Numbered from the stretch's first letter, positions 49,818-59,249 are shown. The stretch is 64,000 bases of DNA from JAWKSY01 sp041402125 (GCA_041402125.1 JAWKSY010000003.1:310001-374000); one strand, 5' to 3'. The notes: generated by a model from the sequence alone, not told the origin. Translations and numbers: made by a program.

Positions 49818-51833
49818 TCAGCTCGCGGCGCCCTCGCGCTCGTAGACGACGATCCGACCGGCCAGCGCGCTCGCCGCGACGGTGAGCGGCGAGGCGAGGT
49901 ACATCTGGCCGGGGCCGCTGCGTCCGGGGAAGTTGCGGTTGATGGCCGAGATCGTGACCTGATCGCGATTGGCCGAGACACCGGGGCCGGCGTTGATGCA
50001 CGCGCCGCAGGAGGGCTCGATGAGCTCGACGCCCATGGCCTCGAAGAGCTTCACGTAGCCCTTCTCCTCGCAGTAGCGCTTCACCTCCTGCGAGCCGAAC
50101 TGGATGAAGAACTTCACGTCGGGGTGGACGCGCTCGCCGCGGGCCTGGCCGGCGGCCAGCACCTCGGCGTACATGTCCATGTCCTCGATCTTGCCCGCGG
50201 TGCAGCTCCCGCCGTAGGCGATGTCGATCTTCACGCCCTCCTCGAGGTCGTGGACGTCGACGCCGTTGCCCGGGTCGCCCGGCAGGGCCACCATCGGGCG
50301 GATGCGCGAGGCGTCGATGGTGATGATCTTCTCGAAGGTCGCGTCCTCGTCGGAGAAGAGCCCCTCGAGCATCGACTCGACCTCGGCGCGGTCCGCGCCG
50401 CGGGTGCGGACGATGTAGTCCACCGTCTTCGCGTCCGGCCGGACGACGCCCGTGAAGGCTCCGACCTCGGCCGCCATGTTCGTCATCGTCGCGCGCTCGT
50501 CGATGTCGAGCGCCTCGACGGCCGGCCCGCAGTACTCGAGGATCTTGCCGATCGCGCCCCCGGTGACGACGTACTCCTGGCGCAGGATCTCGAGCATGAA
50601 GTCCTTGGCGGTCACGTTCGCCGGCTTCTCGCCGACGACCTCGATCTTCACCGTGCCCGGGACGCGCAGGTAGACGTCCTTGGTGACCCAGGAGTTGAAG
50701 ATGGCCGTCGTCCCGACGCCGAAGGCGATCGTGCCGAGGGCGCCGCTGTGAGGCGTGTGGCTGTCCGTGCCGACGATGACCATGCCGGGTTCGGCGTAGT
50801 CCTGGCTGATCTTGCTGTGGCAGATCGCCTCGCTGCCCTTCTTCGGGCCGTCGATCTCGCCGTGGAGGCGGACGCCCTGCTTCTCGGAGAACTTCCGCTG
50901 CTTCACCTCGAGCTGGTTCGCGACGTCGAGGAGGCCGGACTTCTTCCGCTCCTCCGTCATCGCCTGGTCGAGGAAGGTGAGGTGGTCGCGGAAGAAGAAG
51001 ATGCTCTCGCGATCAACGACCGACTCGTCCTCGCCGACGAGGGTCTCGAAGAAGTCCGCCGCCATCGGCGTCACGTACTCGTGGCTGAAGCGGATGTCGG
51101 TGCGGACGAAACCGGCGTCGTCGGGCTTCACGAAGGGCACCCCGACCTCGTTCGTCGCGAGGTCGCGGACCATGTGGCGCGCGATGATCTTCTCGCCCAG
51201 CGTCATCGGCCGGTTGCCGGTCGTGATCTGGGGCACGTTCGCCTTGCGCTGCATGCGCGCGACGTTGAAGTTGAAGAGGCCGCCGAACTCGACGATCTGG
51301 CGGGAGACGTCGTCGAGGCCCTTGGTGAAGGCCGCGAGCGGGATCTCCTCGCCGGCGCGGATCTTGTCGATGAGACTGAAGTCCGTGCTCGTGAGGATGC
51401 CGAGGTTGTGGCAGTTCTCGCGGTAGATCCGCTCGATGTTCTCGGCGATCACGATCTTGATGCCGGCGAGCATCTCGGCGTAGGGGCTCTGCTCGCGGCT
51501 CGAGCCCTTGCCGCGCCGCTGGCCGGAGACGGAGACCTCGAAGCCGCCGTTCTTGACCGAGCCGCGCTTCACCGGGAAGTCCTCCCCGGCCTTGAAGCCG
51601 AGGTAGGGGAACTCGCCCAGCGTGTCGTCGAAGTAGTAGCAGATGTAGGCCGGCGTGATCTCGTCGGTCGAGATGTTGTTCCGCAGCGGCAGCCCGTGGG
51701 GCCAGGGGAGGTCCTCGCCGGCGAACTGACGACTCATGGCGTCGGCGTCGTCCACCAGGAAGAGGATCCGCTTCTGGACGCGGATGTGCTCCGGGCGACG
51801 CTCGACGTCGCGCTGCAGAAGACTCTCGATCAT
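49818..51833 (-). CDS. Aconitase-family hydro-lyase with N-terminal swivel domain
   Basis: 671 residues combining, in order, a LeuD/swivel-type domain (about 35-160: LPLRNNISTDEITPAYI, KGSSREQSPYAEMLAG, ENIERIYRENCHNLGI) and the LeuC-like catalytic domains. The cluster ligands are C544 (GGSCTAGKIEDM) and C609/C612 (PSCGACINAGPG), with GTDSHTPHSGALG in the first catalytic domain. In LeuC/LeuD the swivel is a separate chain, in AcnA it is at the C-terminus; here it comes first, as in AcnB but without the HEAT domain. It could be a 3-isopropylmalate or homoaconitate dehydratase or an unusual aconitase. It is monocistronic. Confidence 0.87.
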   Translation of the reverse strand: MIESLLQRDVERRPEHIRVQKRILFLVDDADAMSRQFAGEDLPWPHGLPLRNNISTDEITPAYICYYFDDTLGEFPYLGFKAGEDFPVKRGSVKNGGFEVSVSGQRRGKGSSREQSPYAEMLAGIKIVIAENIERIYRENCHNLGILTSTDFSLIDKIRAGEEIPLAAFTKGLDDVSRQIVEFGGLFNFNVARMQRKANVPQITTGNRPMTLGEKIIARHMVRDLATNEVGVPFVKPDDAGFVRTDIRFSHEYVTPMAADFFETLVGEDESVVDRESIFFFRDHLTFLDQAMTEERKKSGLLDVANQLEVKQRKFSEKQGVRLHGEIDGPKKGSEAICHSKISQDYAEPGMVIVGTDSHTPHSGALGTIAFGVGTTAIFNSWVTKDVYLRVPGTVKIEVVGEKPANVTAKDFMLEILRQEYVVTGGAIGKILEYCGPAVEALDIDERATMTNMAAEVGAFTGVVRPDAKTVDYIVRTRGADRAEVESMLEGLFSDEDATFEKIITIDASRIRPMVALPGDPGNGVDVHDLEEGVKIDIAYGGSCTAGKIEDMDMYAEVLAAGQARGERVHPDVKFFIQFGSQEVKRYCEEKGYVKLFEAMGVELIEPSCGACINAGPGVSANRDQVTISAINRNFPGRSGPGQMYLASPLTVAASALAGRIVVYEREGAAS

Positions 51834-52145
51834 CGCCGAAACCCTCGTTCAGACCGCGTCACGGGCACCGTGTCGACGGTCGTCGAGGAGGCGACACGGG
51901 CAACACGCGGGGTGCGGGAAGGTATCAAGGGCCCCCGGGAGCGGCAAGCGAGGCGGAGCGCCCCGCCCCCGCCCCATCCCGCCGCGAGGCGGCCGCCGCG
52001 GGCCTCCCTTTTCGCGCCGCGGCGGCGGGAAGCGAACTCGCGGGTCGGAACGGCGTTGGCCCCGGGGTCGGTCTCCCCCCGGGGGGAAGTGCCGGCGGGG
52101 AAAGCGCGATAGGATGAGCGGGACCGGAAAGTGGGAGACGTGCCG
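51834..52145. other. Divergent intergenic region, aconitase-like / PH-like gene
   Basis: 312 bp. It contains CCGTGTCG...CGACACGG (51868-51875 with 51892-51899), a stem close to the aconitase-like start that could be in its leader. There is also a perfect CCCCCCGGGGGG at 52075-52086, and TAGGAT (52110-52115) as a possible -10 for the plus-strand gene. Confidence 0.35.
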
Positions 52146-52658
52146 ATGACGCTCGAGAAGGAAGCCGGCGACGACGCGGAGAGCCCGATCGTCTGGGTCC
52201 ACATCCGCCTGACCAAGACGATGGTGCGCTTCCCCCCCTTCGCGGTGGCGACCTGGATGTTCGCCAAGCGCCTCCTCTTCGTCCTCGGGGTGCTGGGCGT
52301 GATCTACGCGCTCGTGGCGCCGCGCCAGCTCGAGCCCTCGACGATCCGCTACGTCCTCGTCGCGCTGCTCGCCTGGCTCCTCTGGGACCAGATCGTCGCA
52401 CCGAAGGGCTACGGGAAGTCTCACATCCTCGTGACGACCCGGGGCGTCGTCTTCACCGAGCACAACCTCTACCTGGACTGGGACGACATCGCGAACTACC
52501 AGCTCTCCCCCGAGCTCCTGCGGCTCGAGCCGAAGCCGGGACGCGGTCCGGGGGCCCTGTTCGGGAAGCGCCGGCTCGACATCCCCGTCACGCCCCGGAA
52601 CCGGGAGATCCTGCGCGACCTCTTCGCGGAGAACGTCGAGCGCTGGAAGCCGGCCTGA
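52146..52658 (+). CDS. Small membrane protein with PH-like C-terminal domain
   Basis: 170 residues. Two hydrophobic helices (about 38-58 and 64-82) are followed by a domain of about 85 residues whose strand pattern (HILVTTRGVVFTEHNLYLDWDDIANYQLSPELLRL) resembles bacterial PH-like domains such as in YcxB-type proteins. I do not recognise a precise family. The ATG at 52146 has GGGAG 8 nt upstream; GTGs at 52131 and 52140 are alternatives. Confidence 0.65.
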   Translation: MTLEKEAGDDAESPIVWVHIRLTKTMVRFPPFAVATWMFAKRLLFVLGVLGVIYALVAPRQLEPSTIRYVLVALLAWLLWDQIVAPKGYGKSHILVTTRGVVFTEHNLYLDWDDIANYQLSPELLRLEPKPGRGPGALFGKRRLDIPVTPRNREILRDLFAENVERWKPA

Positions 52659-52761
52659 TCCCCGATCAGCGTCGGCCCGAGACCGCGCGAAGCGGCGCCG
52701 GTCGAGGAGGCGAGACGAAGCCCGGCGCCCTCGCCGCCGGTCGAAGCCGGCGGGGATGTCT

Positions 52762-53685
52762 TCAGCCCTCGCGGGCCCAGTCGGGATCGAAGACGTCCTT
52801 CAGGAAGGAGATGATCCCCTTCTTGTCCTCCTGCGTCGCCCCCGCTCCGAGCGCCGCCTGGACCGCCGCGATCTCGCTCCGCACCTCGGCGCAGCTCGCC
52901 ATGCGGGCTCGTTTCTTCTTGGCGATCATCCGCGCGATGAGCTTCGCCACCGGGGACGAGACCTCCTCGTTGAAGCGCGTGGGGTTCACGGGGTCGGCCT
53001 TGACGGTGTTCTCGAGCACGTCCGTCGTGCGGCGGCCCTTGAAGGGCGGCTCGCCCGTCACGAGCTCGTAGAGCATCACGCCGAGCGAGAAGATGTCGGC
53101 CCGCGCGTCGATCTCCTGCCCGCGGATCTGCTCGGGGGCGCTGTAGCCGGCCGTGCCGAGGTAGGCGCCCTTGATCGTGAGCGCCACCGAGGCGTTGAGG
53201 TCCTTGGCGATCCCGAAGTCGAGGACCTTCACCACGCCCTCGCGATCGATCATCACGTTCTCGGGCTTCAGATCGCGGTGGATCACGCCGAGGTCGTGCG
53301 CCACCTCGAGCGCGCCGGCGACGGTGTCGATGATCTGGAGGGCTTCGCCGATCTCGAGCCGGCCGCGCGCGCGGAAGAAGTCCCAGAGGTTCTCGCCGTC
53401 GACGAACTCGCTGGCGATGTAGAGCATCCCCGCCGCGCGCCCCATGCCGTAGACGCGGACGATGTTCGGGTGACGGATCGCGCTGAACTTCTGCCCCTCG
53501 AGCTTGAAGCGACGGATGACCTCGGCGTCGTCGGTGCCCTCGGAGAGGAACTTCACCGCGACGGAGCGATCCTTGCGCTCCTCGTAGGCCTCGTAGACGT
53601 GCCCCGACCCGCCGGAGCCGAGGTGGCGCCGGATCAGGTAGCGGCCGTCCGGCCCGAACTGCTTTCCGATGAGTTCGTCGTGCAT
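52762..53685 (-). CDS. Ser/Thr protein kinase (soluble, short)
   Basis: 307-residue Hanks-type kinase. Glycine loop LGSGGSGHVYEA, K45 (VAVKFL), catalytic HRDLKPENVMID, DFGIAKD, GTAGYSAPEQ and DIFSLGVMLYELVTGEPPF are all canonical, so it should be active. No TM or sensor domain; the C-terminal 40 residues are helical and charged. The ATG at 53685 follows GGGGGGA; a GTG at 53742 is in frame upstream. It lies 75 nt after a very similar kinase. Confidence 0.92.
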   Translation of the reverse strand: MHDELIGKQFGPDGRYLIRRHLGSGGSGHVYEAYEERKDRSVAVKFLSEGTDDAEVIRRFKLEGQKFSAIRHPNIVRVYGMGRAAGMLYIASEFVDGENLWDFFRARGRLEIGEALQIIDTVAGALEVAHDLGVIHRDLKPENVMIDREGVVKVLDFGIAKDLNASVALTIKGAYLGTAGYSAPEQIRGQEIDARADIFSLGVMLYELVTGEPPFKGRRTTDVLENTVKADPVNPTRFNEEVSSPVAKLIARMIAKKKRARMASCAEVRSEIAAVQAALGAGATQEDKKGIISFLKDVFDPDWAREG

Positions 53686-53760
53686 CGCGTCGTCCCCCCG
53701 GCCGTCGGCCCCACCCGGGAGATCATAGTCGAAGGCGCCCACCCAGGTGAAGCCGCCCCG

Positions 53761-54678
53761 TCAGGCCTCGCGATCGCCGACCGCGCGCCGCAGGAAGTCG
53801 ACGAGGTCGAATCGGCGGGCCTCGGTCGCGGTCCCCTCGAGGGAGGCCAGGATCAGGTGGATCTCGCGACGCACCTCCGAGCAGTCGGCCGGGCGGAGCT
53901 CCCGGTCCCGCTCGATCATCCGCCCGATGAGGCGGGCCACGGGCTCGGCGATCCGCCCCTCGAAGGCCTCCGGTTCGAGCTCCCGGCCCTGGAGGGTCTG
54001 GCGCAGCACCTCGGTCTTCCGCTCCCCTCGGAAGGGCAGCTCGCCCGTCGTGAGCTCGTAGAGGAGGACGCCGAGGGAGAAGATGTCGGCCCGGTGGTCG
54101 ATGCCCTGACCGAGCACCTGCTCGGGGGCCGTGTAGCCGGGCGTCCCGAGGAAATCCCCGTCCTGGGTCAGGGCCACCGAGGCGTCGAGGTCCTTCGCAA
54201 TCCCGAAGTCGAGGATCTTCAGCCGGCCCTCGCGATCGATCATCAGGTTCTCGGGCTTCAGGTCCCGGTGGATGATCTTGTGGGCGTGGACCTGCTCGAG
54301 CGCCGCCGCGACGCAGTCGACGATCTGCAGGGCCTCGACGAGTTCGAGGCGCTCGCGGGTGGCGAGGGTCTGGTAGAGGTTGAGTCCGTCGATGAACTCG
54401 CTCGCGACGTAGTAGTGTCCGAAGGCCCGGCTGACGCCGTAGATGCGCACGATGTTCGGGTGCCGGAGCCGGCTGAACTTCTTGCCCTCGCGGACGAAGC
54501 GTTCGATGTCTTCGCGGTCGCAGTAGTCGCGGCGGAGGAACTTGATCGCCACCGAGTAGCCCCGCTTGCGATCACGGGCCTCGTAGACGACGCCGGCCCC
54601 GCCGCCGCCGATCTTGCGCACGATCTCGTAGCGGTCGTCCTTGTAGAAGCGGCGACCGATCAGGGGATCCGGACTCAT
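53761..54678 (-). CDS. Ser/Thr protein kinase, tandem paralogue
   Basis: 305 residues, aligned to the downstream kinase from LIGRRFYKDDRYEIV to the end. Loop IGGGGAGVVYEA, K46, HRDLKPENLMID, DFGIAKD, GTPGYTAPEQVLGQ and DIFSLGVLLYELTTGELPF are intact. The pair probably arose by tandem duplication. Both end in a short helical tail (DLVDFLRRAVGD and GIISFLKDVFDP) where an interaction surface might lie. Targets are unknown; the FHA proteins of this genome are candidates. Confidence 0.92.
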   Translation of the reverse strand: MSPDPLIGRRFYKDDRYEIVRKIGGGGAGVVYEARDRKRGYSVAIKFLRRDYCDREDIERFVREGKKFSRLRHPNIVRIYGVSRAFGHYYVASEFIDGLNLYQTLATRERLELVEALQIVDCVAAALEQVHAHKIIHRDLKPENLMIDREGRLKILDFGIAKDLDASVALTQDGDFLGTPGYTAPEQVLGQGIDHRADIFSLGVLLYELTTGELPFRGERKTEVLRQTLQGRELEPEAFEGRIAEPVARLIGRMIERDRELRPADCSEVRREIHLILASLEGTATEARRFDLVDFLRRAVGDREA

Positions 54679-54798
54679 CGAAGGTGGGGTTCCCCGTGGG
54701 AGGCGTGGCGAAGACGTCGAGCGACGAGGATAGCAGGTCGTCCGGTCCCGCGGCCATCTTCGCGGGATCCGGGGTCGCGGCGGCGCCCGGAAACGCGA

Positions 54799-54828
54799 AG
54801 AGCCGGCCCCCCGGGAGGGACCGGCTCT
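54799..54828 (-). terminator. Terminator hairpin after the ferredoxin gene
   Basis: AGAGCCGGCCCC (54799-54810) pairs with GGGACCGGCTCT (54817-54828) with one mismatch, 38 nt past the ferredoxin stop. Confidence 0.6.
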
Positions 54829-54865
54829 CGACTCGGGGCCGCCCGGAGGCGGATCCGGGGATCGA

Positions 54866-55096
54866 TCAGCCGTCGTCGCCGATCGCGTTCACGGGGCACT
54901 GCTCCATGGCGTCGCGCGCGGCCTCGATCTCCTCCGGAGTCTCGGGCTGCTTGTAGACGACGTCGTGATCGCCGTCCTCGCTCTCCTTGAAGCTGTCGGG
55001 AGCCACGTCGACGCAGAGGGAGCACAGGATGCACTCCTTGTCGACGTAGAACTTCCCGGGGACGTTGTCCTCCCACTTTTCGGCCGGGTTCGCCAT
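54866..55096 (-). CDS. Single-cluster [4Fe-4S] ferredoxin
   Basis: 76 residues. Cluster ligands C22-x2-C25-x2-C28 (CILCSLC) and C67 (QCPVNAI). This is the layout of a monocluster ferredoxin of the Fer4 type with a 35-residue acidic middle. An electron donor of unknown partner; it lies downstream of the SdrD-like gene after a 114-nt gap. Confidence 0.92.
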   Translation of the reverse strand: MANPAEKWEDNVPGKFYVDKECILCSLCVDVAPDSFKESEDGDHDVVYKQPETPEEIEAARDAMEQCPVNAIGDDG

Positions 55097-55210
55097 GTGC
55101 TTCCCTCCTGGTCGAGGCTGGTCCGCGATCGCGGATCGGGCTGACGGCCCGGGACTCCCGCGAGCGAATAGTAGGAGCGGCCGCCGGGCGTCACAAGACG
55201 CCGGCCGGGG

Positions 55211-57157
55211 TCAGCGACCTTCGAGGGCCTCCCGCAGGGCCTCGGCGAGGTCGCCCACGACCAGGGGATGCCGCGGGAGATCCGACGGCGCGGGCGGACC
55301 GGGGGGCGTCGGGACCTCGGCCGCGCGCGGCCCCACGACGCGGAATCCGGGTTCCTCGCCCCGCCGGAGGTCCACGACGAGGTAGGACGGGCCGGCCGCC
55401 TCCGCGAGGAGCCCGGGAACGCCGACGAGTCCCGATTCCGCGGCGACCGGTCCCGGAACGATCACGTTCGCGGCGTCCATGCGGGCGCGACGCGCCGGAT
55501 CCAGGGCGAGGCCGCAGGCGACGAGGGTCGCTTCACGGTTGAGCGAGAGCCAGAGATCGAAGCCCGGGGATCGCGCGCCCGGCTCGGGCGCCGCCGCGAC
55601 GACGAGACGGTGTCCCGCCGTGACGAGCGCGGAACGGAGCGGCTGCCCGGCGACGCCGGCGGCGCCGACCTCTTCGGTCCGCTGCCGGGGCTTCGGCGAC
55701 ACCCAGCGGATCGCGAGGTCGCGCGCGACGGAGAGACGCGTCAGCCCCTCGTCGAGCGCCGCCACGGTCTCGTCCGCCTGCGGTCCGGGGAGGACGAGGA
55801 GCAACGAGGGCGACTCGGACTCGCAAACCGATTCGAGCGCGGCCAGGACCGGGGCGACCGCCGCGGGGCCGTCGAGGGGGCGGAAGGCCACCGCCACCAC
55901 CCGGGCCCGGTCGGGATCGTCGGCCGGACGCAGCGCGTACTCGAGTCGGACCTCGTATCCGCCCTCGCGCGGCTCGACGACGGTCCACCAGGGCGCGGCG
56001 CCTCGGGGCATCTCGTGGCGGTCCGGCACCTCGAGCGAGATCGTCCGCGGGACGCCGCCCACGAAGGTCTCGGCGAAGCGCCCGGTGGCGTCGCTCCTCA
56101 GCTCACGGACCTGATCGGTGAGGCGGACCCCGGCGATTCCCCGCTCCGACGCGCCCTGGACGCCGTCCCGGTCCGCGTCGGAGAACACGCGGCCGAGCAC
56201 CGTCACCGACTGCGGGCGCGGCGTCGGCGGCGGATCGACCGGATCCGGATCGGCCGGATCCGGATCCACCGGAGTGGGCGGGACGGGAGTGGGCGGGACC
56301 GGGCGCGGTTCGATCGGCTTGGGATCGACGGGAGGCGGCGGCGCGACCGACCGTCCCGTCCGCGGACGCGCGGCGATGATGCCGACGAGATTCGAGAAGA
56401 AGGCGCGCGAGAAGGCGAGCGACTTCTGGTCCTTGCAGGCATCGACCTTGTCGAGGATGACCTGGAGGTACCAGACCTCGCCGCCATTCCGGCCGACGGG
56501 ACCGTGGATCGCGAGGGGACGGGTCTTCGTGCCGCGGGAGCGGACCTCCGCCCAGGCGCTCTCGACGATCCCGGGACCGCCGACCGAGCGGAAGGGGTCG
56601 AAGGCCATGTTCCGCTTGCCGCCCATCCGACGGCTCTCGACCTCGAAGTCCCCGTCCCCGTTCTTCCGACCGAGCCCGCGCCACAGGGGATGCCCGTCGT
56701 CGACGTAGAACTCGTCGGGGGCGGCATCGTTCGAGCGCAGGAGTTGCCAGCCGGAGGGCTCGAGCCGGGAGCGTTCGGGCAGGCGTTCGCCCCGGTTGAC
56801 GCCGTCGGCCTCGCAGTCCCGGTTGAAGAAGACGACGAGCGCTCCCCGCTCGGCCGCGGCGAGCACGCGAGCGCCCTCTCTCCGGGCGAAGGCGTCCCAG
56901 GTCTTCTCGGCCTCGATGAAGCTCGAGAAGAGGATCGCGTCCCACTCCTCCGGACGAAAGGACGCCGCGTCGTCGAGCTCGAAGCGGACGAAGCGGACGC
57001 CGCTCCGGGCCTGCTGCCCGAGGGCCGTCGCCATGCCCGTGGAGGCGGTGCGGTCGTCGCGGACGTCGGTGTAGCCGATGACGCGGTCCTGCGCCCGAAG
57101 GGCGGAACCGAGCACGATCGCGGCGAAGACGACGGCCGTGAACCTCACTGCGGACAT
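55211..57157 (-). CDS. Large secreted protein with SdrD B-like domain
   Basis: 648 residues with a signal peptide (MSAVRFTAVVFAAIVLGSALRA). Residues about 25-275 form an alpha/beta domain similar to glutamine-amidotransferase-like/ThuA or DUF4159-type folds (WDAILFSSFIEAEKTW, GALVVFFNRDCEADG). Then a Pro/Asp-rich linker (PVPPTPVPPTPVDPDP). An SdrD B/Cna-like calcium domain follows (VTVLGRVFSDADRDGVQ, GIAGVRLTD). A C-terminal alpha/beta domain completes it. The ThuA-like reading is tentative. It is likely exposed on the cell surface. Divergent from the amidohydrolase-like gene. Confidence 0.7.
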   Translation of the reverse strand: MSAVRFTAVVFAAIVLGSALRAQDRVIGYTDVRDDRTASTGMATALGQQARSGVRFVRFELDDAASFRPEEWDAILFSSFIEAEKTWDAFARREGARVLAAAERGALVVFFNRDCEADGVNRGERLPERSRLEPSGWQLLRSNDAAPDEFYVDDGHPLWRGLGRKNGDGDFEVESRRMGGKRNMAFDPFRSVGGPGIVESAWAEVRSRGTKTRPLAIHGPVGRNGGEVWYLQVILDKVDACKDQKSLAFSRAFFSNLVGIIAARPRTGRSVAPPPPVDPKPIEPRPVPPTPVPPTPVDPDPADPDPVDPPPTPRPQSVTVLGRVFSDADRDGVQGASERGIAGVRLTDQVRELRSDATGRFAETFVGGVPRTISLEVPDRHEMPRGAAPWWTVVEPREGGYEVRLEYALRPADDPDRARVVAVAFRPLDGPAAVAPVLAALESVCESESPSLLLVLPGPQADETVAALDEGLTRLSVARDLAIRWVSPKPRQRTEEVGAAGVAGQPLRSALVTAGHRLVVAAAPEPGARSPGFDLWLSLNREATLVACGLALDPARRARMDAANVIVPGPVAAESGLVGVPGLLAEAAGPSYLVVDLRRGEEPGFRVVGPRAAEVPTPPGPPAPSDLPRHPLVVGDLAEALREALEGR

Positions 57158-57309
57158 GCCAGGGTCTCTCCTCCCGGGACCTCGAGGCGCGGGGCCTCGC
57201 TTGCTCCTGCCGGGCATTATGCGCAAAATCCGCGACAGAACGGACCTTCGAGCGCGGAAGGTCGCCGACCGGCGATCCCGCCCTCCCCCTCGACCGCGGA
57301 CGACCCGAC

Positions 57310-58581
57310 GTGAAGCGCAAGATCCTCCTCAAGAACGGCAACGTCGTGGGTCTCGAGCCCCTCAAGATCGAAGTGGTCGATCTGCTGGTGCAGGAGGGAC
57401 GCGTCGTCGAGCGTCGCCAGGGCATCCGCGCCGACGCCGAGACCGAGATCCTCGATTGTCGCGGTCGCTTCATCCTCCCCGGATTCGTCGACGCCCACGC
57501 CGAGCTGCACCTCTCGCAGTCCCTCGGACTGCCGCCCGGATCCCTGGGTGAGGTCGAAGGCGACCCGCTCCAGCGCGACCGACGGATCCGCGCCGCGGTG
57601 GAGGGAGCGCACACGCCCGAGACGCTCGTGACGGCGGCCTTCGCCGGCGCCCTCGAGGCGGTCCGCAACGGCACGACGGCGGTCATCGATCTCCACCATG
57701 CGCCGGGAGCGTCCGCCGACTCCCTCGCTCTCGTCCGCGACGTCCTGCTGACGGTCGGACTCCGCGCCGTGGTCTCCTTCCGCTCCGAACCCGGCGACGA
57801 CGGACTCGAGGGGAACGCCGCCTTCGCCCAGGAGAATCGCAGCGACACGATCGCCGGTCTCGTCAGCCTGACGGCCGAGCGGGTCCTCGATGCGGAGTCG
57901 CTCCGGACCGCGGCCGCGCGCGTCGCGGAAGACGGCGCCCGGCTGCTGGTCGCCCTCGAGTCGGCCGATTCGACGAACCGGGCCGTCTCGGCCCTGGAGG
58001 CGGCCGGGCTGCTCGGCCCCCAGACCCTCGTGACCCGCGCGGTGGGACTCGACGAGGCGGCGCGCGAGAAGCTCGTCGCCACCGGGACCTGGCTCATCCA
58101 CTGCCCCAGCGTCGACGCGCGCGAGGGTCTGCCCCAGCTCGAGCTCCCCTCGCTCGGCGAGATGGTTTCCCTCGGTTCGGGCTCCTCGCGCAGCGACGTC
58201 CTGGGCGAGGCCCGTCTCGCCTTCTACCGCGCCCGGGGTCAGGGACTGCGCGTGAGCGCCGAGGACGTCCTCCGGCTCGTGGTCGGCGGTCAGCAGCTCG
58301 CCTCCGAACTGCTCCAGGTCGAGCTCGGTTCGACGCGTCGCGACGCCGGCGCCGACTTCACGATCTTCAAGTACCACCCGCGCACGCCGATCCGGACCGA
58401 CAACCTCGCCGATCACATCCTCTTCGGACTCGGAGTGCAGCACGTCGAGACCGTGATGATCGACGGCGCGCTGGTCTATCGCGACGGCCGGTTCCCCGAC
58501 GTCGACACGCGGCACCTCGCCCCCCTGATGCGTCGCGGCGCCCGGCAGCTCTGGGAGGCGCTGGGCTCCGGGACCGCCTGA
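57310..58581 (+). CDS. Amidohydrolase-like protein (SsnA-type) with lost metal site
   Basis: 423 residues with the overall SsnA/chlorohydrolase plan: ILLKNGNVVG, ILPGFVDAHAELHL, a TIM-barrel middle and a C-terminal TDNLADHILFGLGVQHVETVMIDGALVYRDG. In active members the barrel metal is held by HxH, two later His and an Asp. Here HxH is H63-A-E65, the next ligand block reads LVTRAVGL (Arg in place of His), and the LGxD block reads LGSGSS. Only the IHC histidine remains. It is therefore probably a non-catalytic homologue. GTG start at 57310. Confidence 0.75.
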   Translation: MKRKILLKNGNVVGLEPLKIEVVDLLVQEGRVVERRQGIRADAETEILDCRGRFILPGFVDAHAELHLSQSLGLPPGSLGEVEGDPLQRDRRIRAAVEGAHTPETLVTAAFAGALEAVRNGTTAVIDLHHAPGASADSLALVRDVLLTVGLRAVVSFRSEPGDDGLEGNAAFAQENRSDTIAGLVSLTAERVLDAESLRTAAARVAEDGARLLVALESADSTNRAVSALEAAGLLGPQTLVTRAVGLDEAAREKLVATGTWLIHCPSVDAREGLPQLELPSLGEMVSLGSGSSRSDVLGEARLAFYRARGQGLRVSAEDVLRLVVGGQQLASELLQVELGSTRRDAGADFTIFKYHPRTPIRTDNLADHILFGLGVQHVETVMIDGALVYRDGRFPDVDTRHLAPLMRRGARQLWEALGSGTA

Positions 58582-58592
58582 GGACGCCCGGG

Positions 58593-59249
58593 GTGCTCGG
58601 CCATCTGCTCGCCCTCCCCTTCTGGGTCGCCGCCGTCGTCGGGCTCGTCCTGACGAAGAAGGTCGGCTCCGAGGAGACGGCGCCCCCGCCGGTCTGGCCC
58701 GCGACCCGCCTCGCCCTCTCCGCGACGACCTCGACGGCCACCGTCGCCTGCACCCGCGACGGCGAGGGTCGCCTCCGGCTCGCGGTCGGGCTGCCCGAGA
58801 GCAGCGCGGCCCTCGCCGCCTTCGAGGACTGGGTCGCTCGCGGCGCCACCGCCACGCTCCGGATCGAGGTGGAGGATCCGGAGGACGCGCGCGGGAAGAC
58901 GACGATCGAGGTTCCCGGCGCGGAGTTCGCCCTCCTCGGGAACCACCTCGGCGCGACCGCCGACGACGGGCGCATCATCCTCGCGGAACGCGGGGTGACT
59001 TGCCGCGCCGGCCGCGACTACGAGATCCGGGCCGCGCTCTCCGGTCGAGACGACTTCCTCGAGGACCTCGATCCCGTCCTGCTCGTGGGCGAGGAAGCGG
59101 AACGCGTCCTGATCGTCCATCGGGACGCCCGCCCCGGGGCGCTGCTCGCGCTCGGGCTGATGGGGGTCATCGCCCACCTGACGCTGATCCTCGGTCTCAT
59201 CGTGGTGCCCTTCCGACCCGCTCTCCCGCCCGATCCGATCCTCGCCTGA
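58593..59249 (+). CDS. Membrane-anchored protein of unknown function
   Basis: 218 residues with a TM near each end (about 3-20 and 183-206) and a 150-residue beta-rich domain between them that should face the periplasm. GTG start at 58593, 11 nt after the amidohydrolase-like gene. No family recognised; the domain has repeated short strands (LRLAVGLPES, TLRIEVEDPED, TTIEVPGAEF). Confidence 0.65.
   Translation: MLGHLLALPFWVAAVVGLVLTKKVGSEETAPPPVWPATRLALSATTSTATVACTRDGEGRLRLAVGLPESSAALAAFEDWVARGATATLRIEVEDPEDARGKTTIEVPGAEFALLGNHLGATADDGRIILAERGVTCRAGRDYEIRAALSGRDDFLEDLDPVLLVGEEAERVLIVHRDARPGALLALGLMGVIAHLTLILGLIVVPFRPALPPDPILA

Noticed and set aside
51845..51885. Possible decayed copy of the palindrome family
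   Set aside because: The minus strand reads ACGGTGCCCGTGACG, similar to the core, but arms and spacer do not match; the similarity may be chance.
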